A stretch of DNA of 15,050 nucleotides from Gaiella sp051003695 (GTDB taxonomy: Bacteria; Actinomycetota; Thermoleophilia; Gaiellales; Gaiellaceae): assembly GCA_051003695.1 (NCBI GenBank), contig JBPCLB010000055.1, positions 1-15,050 on the forward strand, read 5' to 3'. Each line of letters opens with the position of its first letter. The stretch's first letter is position 1. Below, piece by piece: positions 1-7,454 of the stretch. Below the pieces are notes generated by a model that made no database searches, was not told the origin of the DNA, and saw only the letters and a program-made list of their open reading frames with translations. The position numbers and the translations under genes were made by a program.

Positions 1-329
1 ATGAGCCCACTCCGGAAGCCAACAGCGACGGCGTGGGCTCTACTGCGTGCTTGCAGCTTCGCGAGAAGATGGCGGACGTGGGACTTGACCGTCTCCTCCG
101 AGAGAAAGAGGCGGTGAACGATCTCCCGGTTGACGAGACCGTCGGCGACGAGTTGCAAAACCTCGATCTCGCGTGCCGTGGGCTCTTGCTCGAGCTCACG
201 GAGGAAGGGAGGGGCGAACGGGATCACGGAGCATGTGCGACCGGTGCTCCGACGAGCCGCGGCGGCCTCGAACCGTCGACTGTGGTCGCGATAACGGTTC
301 AGGATCTCCTTCCGCTCAGCGGCATCCAC
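1..329 (-). CDS. LuxR/GerE-type helix-turn-helix regulator, partial (3' end outside window)
   Basis: The minus-strand frame reads a GerE/LuxR-type DNA-binding domain at residues 50-109. It contains the family pattern TAREIEVLQLVADG, then NREI, then SEETVKSHV, then LLAKLQARSR. The first 49 residues are short, charged and alanine/arginine-rich, with no receiver domain, so this looks like a single-domain regulator. The chosen start is the GTG at 327-329 because no other ATG, GTG or TTG lies in frame closely upstream; there is no clear ribosome binding site. The frame is still open at the left edge, so the last residues are missing, probably only a few because the family's final helix is nearly complete. 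It lies 74 bases downstream of the ABC importer operon on the same strand, so it could be cotranscribed with it or regulate it; that is inference. The domain call is strong; the start and the target genes are uncertain. Confidence 0.75.
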   Translation of the reverse strand, partial: MDAAERKEILNRYRDHSRRFEAAAARRSTGRTCSVIPFAPPFLRELEQEPTAREIEVLQLVADGLVNREIVHRLFLSEETVKSHVRHLLAKLQARSRAHAVAVGFRSGL

Positions 330-339
330 GACGTGGGTA

Positions 340-352
340 TCGGCGCTGCCGA
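340..352. other. Short perfect hairpin between the ABC operon and the LuxR gene
   Basis: TCGGC and GCCGA form a perfect 5-base-pair stem around a 3-base loop, 11 bases upstream of the LuxR start and 52 bases after the last ABC stop codon. On the minus strand no T-run follows, so it is not a standard intrinsic terminator. It may be a weak transcript-processing or regulatory hairpin, or chance in GC-rich DNA. Confidence 0.2.
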
Positions 353-403
353 GATCGCGCTTTAGGGGGAGGGATCGCTCGAACGGGTGAACGCCGGTCG
401 GAG

Positions 404-1450
404 TCAGACGAGAGCGGCCGCAGAAACGGGGTCGATCTCGCCCGAGCGGACCTGCTCGGCGTAGTGACAGGCGACCAAATGGCCATCGAGCTCGCGGAGG
501 ATCGGCTCCTCGTCCCGGCAGAGCGTCGGCTGGACGAAGGGGCACCGCGTATGGAAGCGGCACGCGGTCGGTGGGTTCGCCGGGTTCGGGAGATCTCCTT
601 TGAGCAGCACGGTCGTCCGCCCCCGCTCGATCGCCGGGTCGGGGATCGGAATTGCGGAGAGCAGCGAGATCGTGTACGGGTGCAGCGGCCGCTCGTAGAG
701 GTCGTCGGCCGGTGCGATCTCGACGATCTTCCCGAGATACATCACGGCGATCCGGGTCGAGATGTGGCGGACGACGGCGAGGTCGTGCGCGATGAAGAGA
801 TAGGTAAGACCGAACTCGCCCTGGAGCTCCTCGAGCAGGTTGACGATCTGAGCCTGGATCGAGACGTCGAGAGCGGAAACCGGCTCGTCGCAGACCACGA
901 GCTCGGGGTTGAGGGCCAGTGCCCGCGCAAGCCCGATCCTCTGCCGCTGGCCACCGGAGAACTCGTGCGGAAATCGGTTCGCCGCGTCGGACGGCAGGCC
1001 GACCACCTCGAGAAGCTCCCGCACCCGCACCGACGATTGCTTGCCACTTGCGATGCCGTGCACGCGCAGGGGCTCGGCAATCGCTCTCCCGATCGAATGA
1101 CGCGGGTTCAGCGATGCGTAGGGGTCCTGGAAGACGGTTTGCATCCGCCGTCGCACCGGCCTGAGCTCCGACTCGCGCAGGTGGGTGATGTCCCGCCCGT
1201 CGAACACGATCCGCCCCTCTGTCGGCTCGTACAGGCGCACGATCGCTCGGCCGACGGTCGTCTTCCCGCACCCTGACTCGCCGACGAGACCGAGCGTCTC
1301 GCCGCGGCGGATCTCGAACGTGACCCCGTCGACGGCCTTGACGTCGCCCACATGGCGGTCGAGCACGACGCCGCTCTTGATCGGGAACCAGACGCGAAGC
1401 CCGTCGACCTCGACCAGCGCGTCCGCCTCATGCGTGCCGTTCGCCGTCAC
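404..1450 (-). CDS. Dipeptide/oligopeptide ABC transporter ATP-binding protein (DppF/OppF-like)
   Basis: This is the second ATPase of a peptide/nickel-type ABC importer, acting on the inner face of the cytoplasmic membrane. The 348 residues match the family length. Visible motifs are Walker A GESGCGKT (57-64), Q-loop Q108, signature SGGQRQR (165-171), Walker B LVVCDEP (184-190) and switch histidine H222. The C-terminal extension typical of oligopeptide ATPases follows (about 255-330), with HPYT and four cysteines C297, C303, C311 and C328. In some characterised relatives such cysteines bind an iron-sulfur cluster. The GTG start overlaps the TGA of the upstream ATPase by four bases (GTGA), indicating translational coupling. 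The DppF-type assignment rests on gene order after the DppD-like gene. The transported substrate cannot be told from sequence: dipeptides, oligopeptides and other small solutes all use this family. Confidence 0.95.
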   Translation of the reverse strand: MTANGTHEADALVEVDGLRVWFPIKSGVVLDRHVGDVKAVDGVTFEIRRGETLGLVGESGCGKTTVGRAIVRLYEPTEGRIVFDGRDITHLRESELRPVRRRMQTVFQDPYASLNPRHSIGRAIAEPLRVHGIASGKQSSVRVRELLEVVGLPSDAANRFPHEFSGGQRQRIGLARALALNPELVVCDEPVSALDVSIQAQIVNLLEELQGEFGLTYLFIAHDLAVVRHISTRIAVMYLGKIVEIAPADDLYERPLHPYTISLLSAIPIPDPAIERGRTTVLLKGDLPNPANPPTACRFHTRCPFVQPTLCRDEEPILRELDGHLVACHYAEQVRSGEIDPVSAAALV

Positions 1451-2466
1451 GCTGCCTCGTCACGCTGTCGCGATCGCAGCCACTCGTCCGGCTCGACCGG
1501 GTTGAAGCAGGCAGCTCGTTGCCCGCCGCCTCGCTCCTCGAGCCGCGGCAGCTCGACCGTGCACACGTCGATTCGGAAGCGGCAGCGGGGGGCGAACGGG
1601 CACGAAGACGGCTCGTTCAGCATGTTTCGCGGCGCCCCCGCGATCGGACGGAGCTTCTGTCTGCGGCCGGTATCGAGTCGCGGCACGCTCTCGAGCAGGC
1701 CGAGCGTGTATGGATGCCTGGGAGTGGCGAACAGCTGATCGGCCGTGCCCGTCTCGACGAGCGTGCCCGCGTACATCACGTGGACACGCTCGCACATGCC
1801 GGCCACGACGCCCAGGTCGTGGGTGATCAGCACGAGGGCGGTGTCGCGCTCCGCGACGAGCGTGCGCAGCAGCTCGAGGATCTGGGCCTGGATCGTCACG
1901 TCCAGTGCGGTCGTCGGCTCGTCCGCGATCAGCAGCTTCGGCTCGCACGCGAGCGCCATCGCGATCATCACCCGCTGGCGCATGCCACCCGAGAACTGGT
2001 GCGGATAGTCGCGCAGGCGCCTCTTCGCGTTGGGGATACCGACCTGGTCGAGCAGCTCCGCCACGCGCCCTTCGGCCTTGCGGCGATTCATCCCGAAGTG
2101 TGTCTCGAGGGGCTCGCGAATCTGTCGGCCGACTGTGAGAAGCGGATTCAAGCTCGACATCGGATCCTGGAAGATCATCGCGATCTCTTTGCCGCGGACC
2201 GAACGGAGCTCGCGATCCGACATTCGCAGCAGGTCCCGTCCCTGGAACTGTGCCTCGCCAGCGGTCACCCGTCCGGCCCGCGGAAGAATTCCGAGCAGCG
2301 CGAGCGCCGTGACGCTCTTGCCGCAGCCAGATTCGCCGACGATGCCGAGCGTCTCCCCGGCGGCGATCTCGAACGAGATGCCGTTGACCGCATAGATAGT
2401 TCCGCGATCGGTCCAGAACTCGACGCATAGATCATGGACGGAGAGGAGCGGCTCGGCGCTAGACAC
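1447..2466 (-). CDS. Dipeptide/oligopeptide ABC transporter ATP-binding protein (DppD/OppD-like)
   Basis: This is the first ATPase of the importer. With the start chosen here (GTG 2464-2466, 339 residues) the motifs are Walker A GESGCGKS (44-51), Q-loop Q100, signature SGGMRQR (159-165), Walker B LLIADEP (178-184) and switch histidine H216. A C-terminal oligopeptide-ATPase domain carries cysteines at 289, 295, 302 and 320, spaced almost as in the partner ATPase. A longer in-frame start at 2494-2496 (GTG, 349 residues) has a GGGGA eight bases upstream. It would overlap the upstream permease by 38 bases and add a ten-residue tail unlike the family; the shorter start overlaps by 8 bases and puts the ABC domain at its usual distance from the N-terminus. 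The family call is firm; the start is not certain. It shares the operon with permeases upstream and the second ATPase downstream. Confidence 0.94.
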   Translation of the reverse strand: MSSAEPLLSVHDLCVEFWTDRGTIYAVNGISFEIAAGETLGIVGESGCGKSVTALALLGILPRAGRVTAGEAQFQGRDLLRMSDRELRSVRGKEIAMIFQDPMSSLNPLLTVGRQIREPLETHFGMNRRKAEGRVAELLDQVGIPNAKRRLRDYPHQFSGGMRQRVMIAMALACEPKLLIADEPTTALDVTIQAQILELLRTLVAERDTALVLITHDLGVVAGMCERVHVMYAGTLVETGTADQLFATPRHPYTLGLLESVPRLDTGRRQKLRPIAGAPRNMLNEPSSCPFAPRCRFRIDVCTVELPRLEERGGGQRAACFNPVEPDEWLRSRQRDEAA

Positions 2467-3379
2467 GGCCGCGCAACTTCGGATCGATCGCTTCACGCAG
2501 GCCGTCCCCGATCAGGTTGAACGCCAGAACGATGATCACGATCGCGAGTCCTGGGAAGATCGCAAGAAACGGCGCCGTCGCCAGATACCGATCGGCGGTC
2601 GTCAGCATCGTTCCCCACTCCGGTGTCGCCGGGTCTTGGGGGCCGAGGCCGAGGTAGCCGAGTCCTGCAACGTCGATGATCGCAGTAGCCATCGCGAGCG
2701 TGCCGGCGACGATCACCGGCGAGATCGAGTTCGGGAGCACGTGACTCGTGAGGATGATCCGGCGGCGGACGCCGATCGATCTCGCGGCAAGGACGTAGTC
2801 GCTCTCGCGTTGACCGAGGATGGTGCCGCGCAGGAGCCGGGCGAAGATCGGCACGTTGGCGACACCGACTGCGATCATGATCTGCCAGAGGCCTGGGCCG
2901 AGGAGGGCGACGATGCCGATCGCGAGCAGGAGTCCCGGGATTGCGAGCATGATGTCCATTGCCCGCATGATCAGGACGTCGACACCGCCGCCCAGATAGC
3001 CGGCCACCGCGCCGAGCAGTAACCCGATCGAGAGACCGACGGCGACGGAGACGACGCCGATCACGAGTGAGTATCGCGCCCCGTACACAACGCGGGAAAG
3101 CTCGTCGCGACCGAGCTCGTCAACTCCGAGCGGGTGATCCCACGACGGTCCCGGACAACAGCCCTGCGTGAGCAGCGAGAGATCCTGGTCAGTGGGGGAG
3201 TATGGAGCGACGACCGGTGCGAAGATCGCGATGAGCACAAATACGAGAACGCAGACGAACCCTGCGATCGCGCCCGGGTTGCGCCTCAGCCGCCCTAGAA
3301 CATCGCGCCAGAGACCGGTGGGCGCGCCATCGTGTTCGAGCACCGCTCCTTGAGTCTCGGCGAGCGACGCTAGTGCCAC
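2459..3379 (-). CDS. Peptide-type ABC transporter permease (DppC/OppC-like)
   Basis: This is one of the two membrane subunits forming the import channel. The protein has 306 residues. An N-terminal cytoplasmic tail with a helix at about 36-60 is followed by the periplasmic stretch SPTDQDL and the family pattern HPLGVDELGRDELSRVVYGAR (82-102). Then come about five hydrophobic helices. The EAA coupling loop lies at roughly 194-216 (DYVLAARSIG, then ILTSHVLPN), the surface that contacts the ATPases. The ending NLIGDGLREAIDPKLRGRV is typical of DppC/OppC. The GTG start directly abuts the stop codon of the upstream permease with no gap, and an AGGGTGAG sequence in the end of that gene can serve as ribosome binding site. 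Translational coupling within the operon is likely. Confidence 0.95.
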   Translation of the reverse strand: MALASLAETQGAVLEHDGAPTGLWRDVLGRLRRNPGAIAGFVCVLVFVLIAIFAPVVAPYSPTDQDLSLLTQGCCPGPSWDHPLGVDELGRDELSRVVYGARYSLVIGVVSVAVGLSIGLLLGAVAGYLGGGVDVLIMRAMDIMLAIPGLLLAIGIVALLGPGLWQIMIAVGVANVPIFARLLRGTILGQRESDYVLAARSIGVRRRIILTSHVLPNSISPVIVAGTLAMATAIIDVAGLGYLGLGPQDPATPEWGTMLTTADRYLATAPFLAIFPGLAIVIIVLAFNLIGDGLREAIDPKLRGRV

Positions 3380-4384
3380 TCAGCTCACCCTGATCCGCGG
3401 GTTGATCAGCCCGTAGACGACATCGACGAGCAGGTTGACGAACACGAAGACGACGGCGAGGAAGAGGATCCCGCCCTGAAGCACCGGATAGTCGTGGTTG
3501 AAGATCGCTTCCTTCAGCCATGAGCCCATCCCCGGGATCGCGAATACAGTCTCGGTCAGGACGGCGCCTCCGAGTAGAAGCCCGACCTGGAGGCCAACGA
3601 TTGTCGTCACGGGAAGCAGCGCGTTCCTCAAGACGTGGCGCCGGTCGACCACGTTCGGGGGCATGCCCTTAGCGCGGGCCGTGCGGACGTAATCCTCGTT
3701 CTGAACGTCCAGCGTCGACGCACGGGTGATCCGGGCGACGACCGCGAGGGGAATGGAGCCGAGCGCGATCGCCGGCAGGATCAGGTGCACGAGGGCGTCC
3801 CAAGCCGCCTTCCAGTTGCCGGTCACGATGCCGTCGAGGATGTAGAACCCGGTTGGATGCTCGGCGTCGACCAGCACGTCCTGCCGACCAACCGTCGGTA
3901 GCCAGCCGAGTTTCACGGCGAAGATGTACTTGAGGATGATTCCGAGGAAGAAGATTGGTATCGAGATCCCGATCAGGGACACGAACAGGCTGCCGTGGTC
4001 GACCAGGCCGCCGTAGCGTTTTGCGGCGAGGAACCCGAGCGGAAGCCCGAGGACGAGCGCAAAGAGCATCGCTGAGACCGCCAGCTCGACCGTTGCCGGG
4101 AACCGCTCCTTGATCTCGGTCAGCACGGGCCGGCGGCTTGCGACGCTGGTGCCGAGGTCGCCCTTCGCCGTCGTCTTGACGTACGCCCAGTATTGAACGT
4201 GAACCGGTCGGTTCAGCCCGTACTGGCGCTCGAAGCGCGCGACCGCTGCAGGCGTCGCCCGTTCGCCCAGCAGCGCCTCGGCGGGGCTGCCGGGCAGGGC
4301 CCTGATCCACACGAAGACGAGGAGCGAGAGTCCGATCAGGATCGGGATGAGGAGGAGCAGCCGGCGGACGACGAAGCGCAGCAA
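3380..4384 (-). CDS. Peptide-type ABC transporter permease (DppB/OppB-like)
   Basis: This is the other channel-forming membrane subunit. The 334 residues begin with the family hallmark MLRFVVRRLLLLIPILIG (first helix about 5-28) and then LPGSPAEALLGERATPAAVARF. A large extracellular segment, further helices and an EAA loop at about 230-254 (EDYVRTARAKG, then HVLRNALLPV) follow. It ends with VFVFVNLLVDVVYGLINPRIRVS, typical of DppB. The start is a TTG at 4382-4384; no ATG or GTG is available near it and the hydrophobic helix begins at once, so TTG is the only reasonable choice. GGCGGA ten bases upstream may act as ribosome binding site. It follows the binding-protein gene after 29 bases and is second in the operon. 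Confidence 0.95.
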   Translation of the reverse strand: MLRFVVRRLLLLIPILIGLSLLVFVWIRALPGSPAEALLGERATPAAVARFERQYGLNRPVHVQYWAYVKTTAKGDLGTSVASRRPVLTEIKERFPATVELAVSAMLFALVLGLPLGFLAAKRYGGLVDHGSLFVSLIGISIPIFFLGIILKYIFAVKLGWLPTVGRQDVLVDAEHPTGFYILDGIVTGNWKAAWDALVHLILPAIALGSIPLAVVARITRASTLDVQNEDYVRTARAKGMPPNVVDRRHVLRNALLPVTTIVGLQVGLLLGGAVLTETVFAIPGMGSWLKEAIFNHDYPVLQGGILFLAVVFVFVNLLVDVVYGLINPRIRVS

Positions 4385-4406
4385 TCCCTTGTCGTCCGCC
4401 GGCTCC

Positions 4407-4416
4407 TAATCGATTA
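4407..4416. repeat. 10-base perfect palindrome at the end of the binding-protein gene
   Basis: TAATCGATTA is a perfect palindrome covering the TAA stop codon of the binding-protein gene, just before the gap to the permease gene. It is AT-rich in a GC-rich setting. It has no terminator shape and may be chance. Confidence 0.3.
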
Positions 4417-6072
4417 CCCGACGACCACGGTCGCGAACGACTCGAGCTCGACCGGGCTCGTCACGTAACCCGTGACGTTCTTCTTGAAGCCGAGCGCGGG
4501 CTTGCTGTTCGCGTACGGGACCATAGGTAGGAACTTCATGACCTCGACGCTGGCCTTCTGGTACAGGCCGGCGCGCTTGTCCGCGTTCGTCTCCTCGTCC
4601 GCCTGCGTGAGCAGCGTGAAGATCTTCGGGTTGTTGAACCCGAAGAGGCTGCCCTTGGCTCCGAAATGGACGTTGAGGAAGTTCGCCGGATCGACGAAGT
4701 CTCCCGTCCACCCGAACAAGTAGAGGGCGGCCTTGCCGCTCTGCAACCCGCTCACGTACCCGCTGCGCCACGGCGCCGGGTGAGGAGTGACCTTGAAGCC
4801 CGACTTCTCGAGGCTCGCGGCGAACGCCTGGAAGTTCCGCGGCGGATCCGGCATGTAGCCACGCGGTCGGTCGGTCGGGTACCAGAACTCGATCGGCACC
4901 GGCAGCGTCAAGCCCGACTCACGGAGGAGCTGCTTCGCGCGGTCCGGGTCGTAGGGGTAGTCGGGCACGCCCTTCTGCGCATAGCCCTGGATGCCCGGTG
5001 GGAGGAACTGGTTCGCCAGCGTACCCCGACCGCCGTAGAACGAGCCGACGACCGACTTACGGTCGAGCCCGTGCGCGATGGCCTGCCTGACCTTGATGTT
5101 GTTGAGCGGTGCGAACGACTGATTCATGCCCACGTAACCGATATTGAACGCATGCCGGTCGAGGATCTTCAGGCTCGAGTTGCTCCTGATCGTCGAGATG
5201 TCTTGCGGCTGGACGAGGTTGATCGCGTCGACCTCGCCCGTCTGCAGCGCCTGCAACCGCGCGGTGTTGTCCGTGATCGGACGAACGATCACGCGTCTCG
5301 TCTTGGCCTTCGTCCCCCAATAGCCATCATTCCGGACGAGCACGAGTCGGTCGCCGATGCGCCACGACTCGAGTTTGTACGGGCCTGTGCCGACCGGGTT
5401 CTGCGTGCCGAATGTCCCGGCCGCGCGGAAGACGCCGTCCGAGCCGACCGTGCCCTCATCGGCCTTGTACTGCTTCAACGCGGCTGGGCTCGCGATAGCG
5501 AAGTTCGCCAGCGCGAGCGCACCGAGGAACGACGACGAGCGGCGCTTGAGGATGATGCGCGCCGTCGAGTCGTTGACCCGCTTGCACCCGTGATACAGGC
5601 TCTTGTCCGGCCCCGGGTTTCCGGGACCCGGCTTTGCGTAGCCTCCGAAGACCGTGAACCAGTAGTAGTTCACGCCCTCGCCCTGGAGCAAGGGCGGAAG
5701 GTTGTACTGGCGGTTGAAGTTCGTGCACACCGCTGCAGCATTGAACGGCGTCCCGTCGCTGAACTTGACGCCCTTGCGGAGGTTGAACGTCCAGATCCGG
5801 CCGTTTGGCGAAGCCTTCCAGCTCGTCGCGAGCAACGGCTCGATCTGCCCCGTGCCCGGCTTGTTTCGGACGAGGCCCTCGAAGATCTGGAAGACAATCC
5901 GTAGAGATGGGCCGTCGGAGACAAAGGCCCCGTCGATCAGGACGGGATCACCCTCCGCGGCGAATACGAAGGTGTCCTTCGCCTGCGACCTGTCCGCGGC
6001 GGCGAACCCGGCTGTCGCGGCGAGCAAGCTCACCGCGGCGGCGAAGAACACCAACTTGAAAGTCTTGCGCAT
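4414..6072 (-). CDS. Peptide-type ABC transporter substrate-binding protein (SBP family 5)
   Basis: This extracytoplasmic solute receptor delivers substrate to the permease pair. It has 552 residues from the ATG at 6070-6072, a normal length for family 5. That start is preferred because GGAAGGAG sits four bases upstream; an in-frame upstream codon would add 14 non-hydrophobic residues before the signal. A Sec signal peptide is visible (MRKTFK, hydrophobic core LVFFAAAVSLLAATAGFAAA), with likely cleavage near residue 25-31. There is no cysteine, hence no lipobox. Family features include the early IFEGLV, then WTFNLRKGVKFSDGTPFNA and TGPYKLESW, and VRQAIAHGLDR in the second lobe. It is first in the five-gene importer operon, the usual place for a highly expressed receptor. 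The ligand cannot be deduced. The lack of a lipid anchor is unusual for a single-membrane bacterium. Confidence 0.93.
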   Translation of the reverse strand: MRKTFKLVFFAAAVSLLAATAGFAAADRSQAKDTFVFAAEGDPVLIDGAFVSDGPSLRIVFQIFEGLVRNKPGTGQIEPLLATSWKASPNGRIWTFNLRKGVKFSDGTPFNAAAVCTNFNRQYNLPPLLQGEGVNYYWFTVFGGYAKPGPGNPGPDKSLYHGCKRVNDSTARIILKRRSSSFLGALALANFAIASPAALKQYKADEGTVGSDGVFRAAGTFGTQNPVGTGPYKLESWRIGDRLVLVRNDGYWGTKAKTRRVIVRPITDNTARLQALQTGEVDAINLVQPQDISTIRSNSSLKILDRHAFNIGYVGMNQSFAPLNNIKVRQAIAHGLDRKSVVGSFYGGRGTLANQFLPPGIQGYAQKGVPDYPYDPDRAKQLLRESGLTLPVPIEFWYPTDRPRGYMPDPPRNFQAFAASLEKSGFKVTPHPAPWRSGYVSGLQSGKAALYLFGWTGDFVDPANFLNVHFGAKGSLFGFNNPKIFTLLTQADEETNADKRAGLYQKASVEVMKFLPMVPYANSKPALGFKKNVTGYVTSPVELESFATVVVG

Positions 6073-6093
6073 GCCACTCCTTCCGAAAGAGAT

Positions 6094-6109
6094 CTCGCCG
6101 GAGGGCGAG
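6094..6109 (-). promoter_or_regulatory. GC-rich hairpin just upstream of the binding-protein ribosome binding site
   Basis: On the minus strand CTCGCC, loop CTCC and GGCGAG form a perfect 6-base-pair stem, followed by ATCTCTTTC and then the GGAAGGAG ribosome binding site at 6077-6084. The pyrimidine-rich tail makes it a weak intrinsic-terminator candidate for the sigma-factor gene upstream. Alternatively it is a leader hairpin limiting or protecting the importer mRNA. I see no convincing -35/-10 pair nearby. Confidence 0.35.
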
Positions 6110-6157
6110 TCCAACAGTATGACGACGTTCCGCGCAGAAGGTGAGCGTTGGACAACC

Positions 6158-6178
6158 TTCGGCGGGGCGACTGCCGAA
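6158..6178. other. Inverted repeat in the gap between the sigma gene and the importer operon
   Basis: TTCGGC and GCCGAA form a perfect 6-base inverted repeat around a 9-base spacer, 30 bases downstream of the sigma-factor stop codon on the minus strand. No T-run follows. It could be a weak terminator stem or an operator of the importer operon; the sequence does not decide. Confidence 0.3.
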
Positions 6179-6208
6179 CAGAAGTACGATCAGCCCGAAG
6201 GCCAGAGC

Positions 6209-7285
6209 TTACGCGGCGAGCGAAGCGAGCTCGCGAAGCGCTGCGAGCCGACTCAGGGCCTGCCCCTCGAGCTGTCGCACGCGCTCACGCGTGAGATCGA
6301 GCTCGTGCCCGATCGCCTCGAGCGTCCAGGGCTCGCCCTCGAACCCGAATCGCAGCTCCAGAATGCGTCGCTCGCGCTCGGGGAGTGCGTCGAGCGCACG
6401 CCGAACACCCTGGCGCCGCAGGGACTCCTCCGCCTCGTCGAACGGATCCGCGGCCTCACGGTCGGCGAACAGATCGCCCAGCTCGCCCTCGTCGTCGGCC
6501 CCGACAGTCTGGTTGAGCGAGACGGACGCGTGCGCCGCCCCGAGGGCTTCCTCGACGTGCTGGAGCGGCAGACCGGTCGCCTCGGCAAGCTCTTCCTTCG
6601 TCGCTTCGCGGCCGAGCTCGACCTCGAGCCTGCGCGCGGCGCGCGACAGCTTCTGCTGACGCTCGACGACGTGCACCGGCACCCGGATCGTGCGCGCGTG
6701 GTTTGCGACCGCGCGCTGCACGGACTGCCGGATCCACCAGGTTGCGTAGGTCGAGAACTTGAACCCGCGGCGCCAATCGAACTTCTCGACCGCACGATTG
6801 AGCCCCAGCGTGCCTTCCTGGATCAGATCGAGAAACGGAACTCCGAGCCCCCGATAGCCCTTGGCGATCGAGACCACGAGCCTGAGATTCGACTCGATCA
6901 TATGGCGCTTCGCCGTTGGGTCGCCACGCTCGATGCGCTTCGCGAGCGTGACCTCCTGCGCGGCGGTGAGCAGCTTGTGCTTTCCGACGTCGGCGAGGAA
7001 GAGCTGCAGCGAATCGGCCGAGCCGCTCAGGGTCTCGCTCGCCCAGATCGCGGCCTCGGCGGCCTCTTTGGCCTTCTCGTCGCTCTCCACCTTGGGGGAG
7101 CCGATCTCGAGACCCATCGCCTCGAGCTCGCGCGTGACCTGCTCGACCTCGACATCGGGGAGCTCCTGCTCGGCGGCAAAGGTGTCGAGCTCGGTCTGGT
7201 CGACCCAGCCGCGCTCCTCGGAGCGCTCGACGATCGCCTTGAGCTGGTCCGTCTCGAACAGTTCGATGAGCTGGTTCTGGGTCAA
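6209..7285 (-). CDS. Sigma-70 family RNA polymerase sigma factor, RpoD/SigA-like
   Basis: This factor directs RNA polymerase to promoters. It has 358 residues. Residues 4-62 resemble sigma region 1.1 (LIELFETDQLKAIVERSEERGW), found in primary-type factors. Region 1.2 is about 90-122. Region 2 (126-196) is near-consensus: NLRLVVSIAKGYRGLGVPF, DLIQEG, AVEKFDWRRGFKFSTYATWWIRQSVQRA, i.e. core binding, -10 recognition and melting. Region 3 follows (about 204-290, starting IRVPVHVVERQQKL). Region 4 (295-356) has LPERERRILELRFG and the -35 helix-turn-helix TLEAIGHELDLTRERVRQLE. The family ending with LRHP and a DFL-like tail is replaced by LSRLAALRELASLAA. The start is a TTG at 7283-7285, chosen because region 1.1 begins there; AAAGGA lies 15 bases upstream, further than usual. 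It is probably a primary or group 2 sigma; which one cannot be settled here. It lies 202 bases downstream of topA. Confidence 0.9.
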   Translation of the reverse strand: MTQNQLIELFETDQLKAIVERSEERGWVDQTELDTFAAEQELPDVEVEQVTRELEAMGLEIGSPKVESDEKAKEAAEAAIWASETLSGSADSLQLFLADVGKHKLLTAAQEVTLAKRIERGDPTAKRHMIESNLRLVVSIAKGYRGLGVPFLDLIQEGTLGLNRAVEKFDWRRGFKFSTYATWWIRQSVQRAVANHARTIRVPVHVVERQQKLSRAARRLEVELGREATKEELAEATGLPLQHVEEALGAAHASVSLNQTVGADDEGELGDLFADREAADPFDEAEESLRRQGVRRALDALPERERRILELRFGFEGEPWTLEAIGHELDLTRERVRQLEGQALSRLAALRELASLAA

Positions 7286-7398
7286 ACCTGTCTGTCAGTC
7301 CTTTCGTGTTCCGACGGCGGCGAGCACAAGCGTGTCTGACTCTACGTCGGTTTGCGCGTCTGTTCCAGGGTTCTTTACCACCACGGCGCTGTCACAAT

Positions 7399-7413
7399 CC
7401 CGCAACGTGCGGG
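7399..7413. promoter_or_regulatory. Perfect inverted repeat in the topA-sigma gap
   Basis: CCCGCA-ACG-TGCGGG is a perfect 6-base inverted repeat with a 3-base centre, about 75 bases after the topA stop and 114 bases before the sigma start. On the minus strand it is followed by ATTGTGACA. It may be a transcription-end hairpin for topA or an operator for the sigma gene. A possible -10 (TAGAGT) lies nearer the sigma gene on the minus strand, without a good -35. Confidence 0.3.
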
Positions 7414-7436
7414 GTTCATACGGTATTTCCTCGCCC

Positions 7437-7454
7437 GCCGCCGCGATGGGCGGC
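7437..7454 (-). terminator. Possible topA transcription-end hairpin
   Basis: GCCGCC and GGCGGC form a perfect 6-base-pair stem with a 6-base loop, starting 33 bases after the topA stop codon on the minus strand. No U-tract follows, so it would not be a classical intrinsic terminator. Many high-GC bacteria have stem-only terminators, hence the tentative label. Confidence 0.3.

Noticed and set aside
173..1276. Long plus-strand open frame opposite the second ATPase
   Set aside because: It is antisense to a gene with every ABC ATPase motif, and its own translation is arginine/aspartate-rich with no family pattern. High GC keeps opposite frames open.
1519..2430. 303-codon plus-strand frame opposite the first ATPase
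   Set aside because: Same cause: shadow of a well-supported gene; no recognisable protein features.
4666..5904. 412-codon plus-strand frame opposite the binding protein
   Set aside because: Shadow of a gene with a clear signal peptide, ribosome binding site and family motifs.
5702..7339. 545-codon plus-strand frame spanning the binding-protein start and the sigma gene
   Set aside because: Crosses two real genes and their gap on the opposite strand; composition is non-protein-like.
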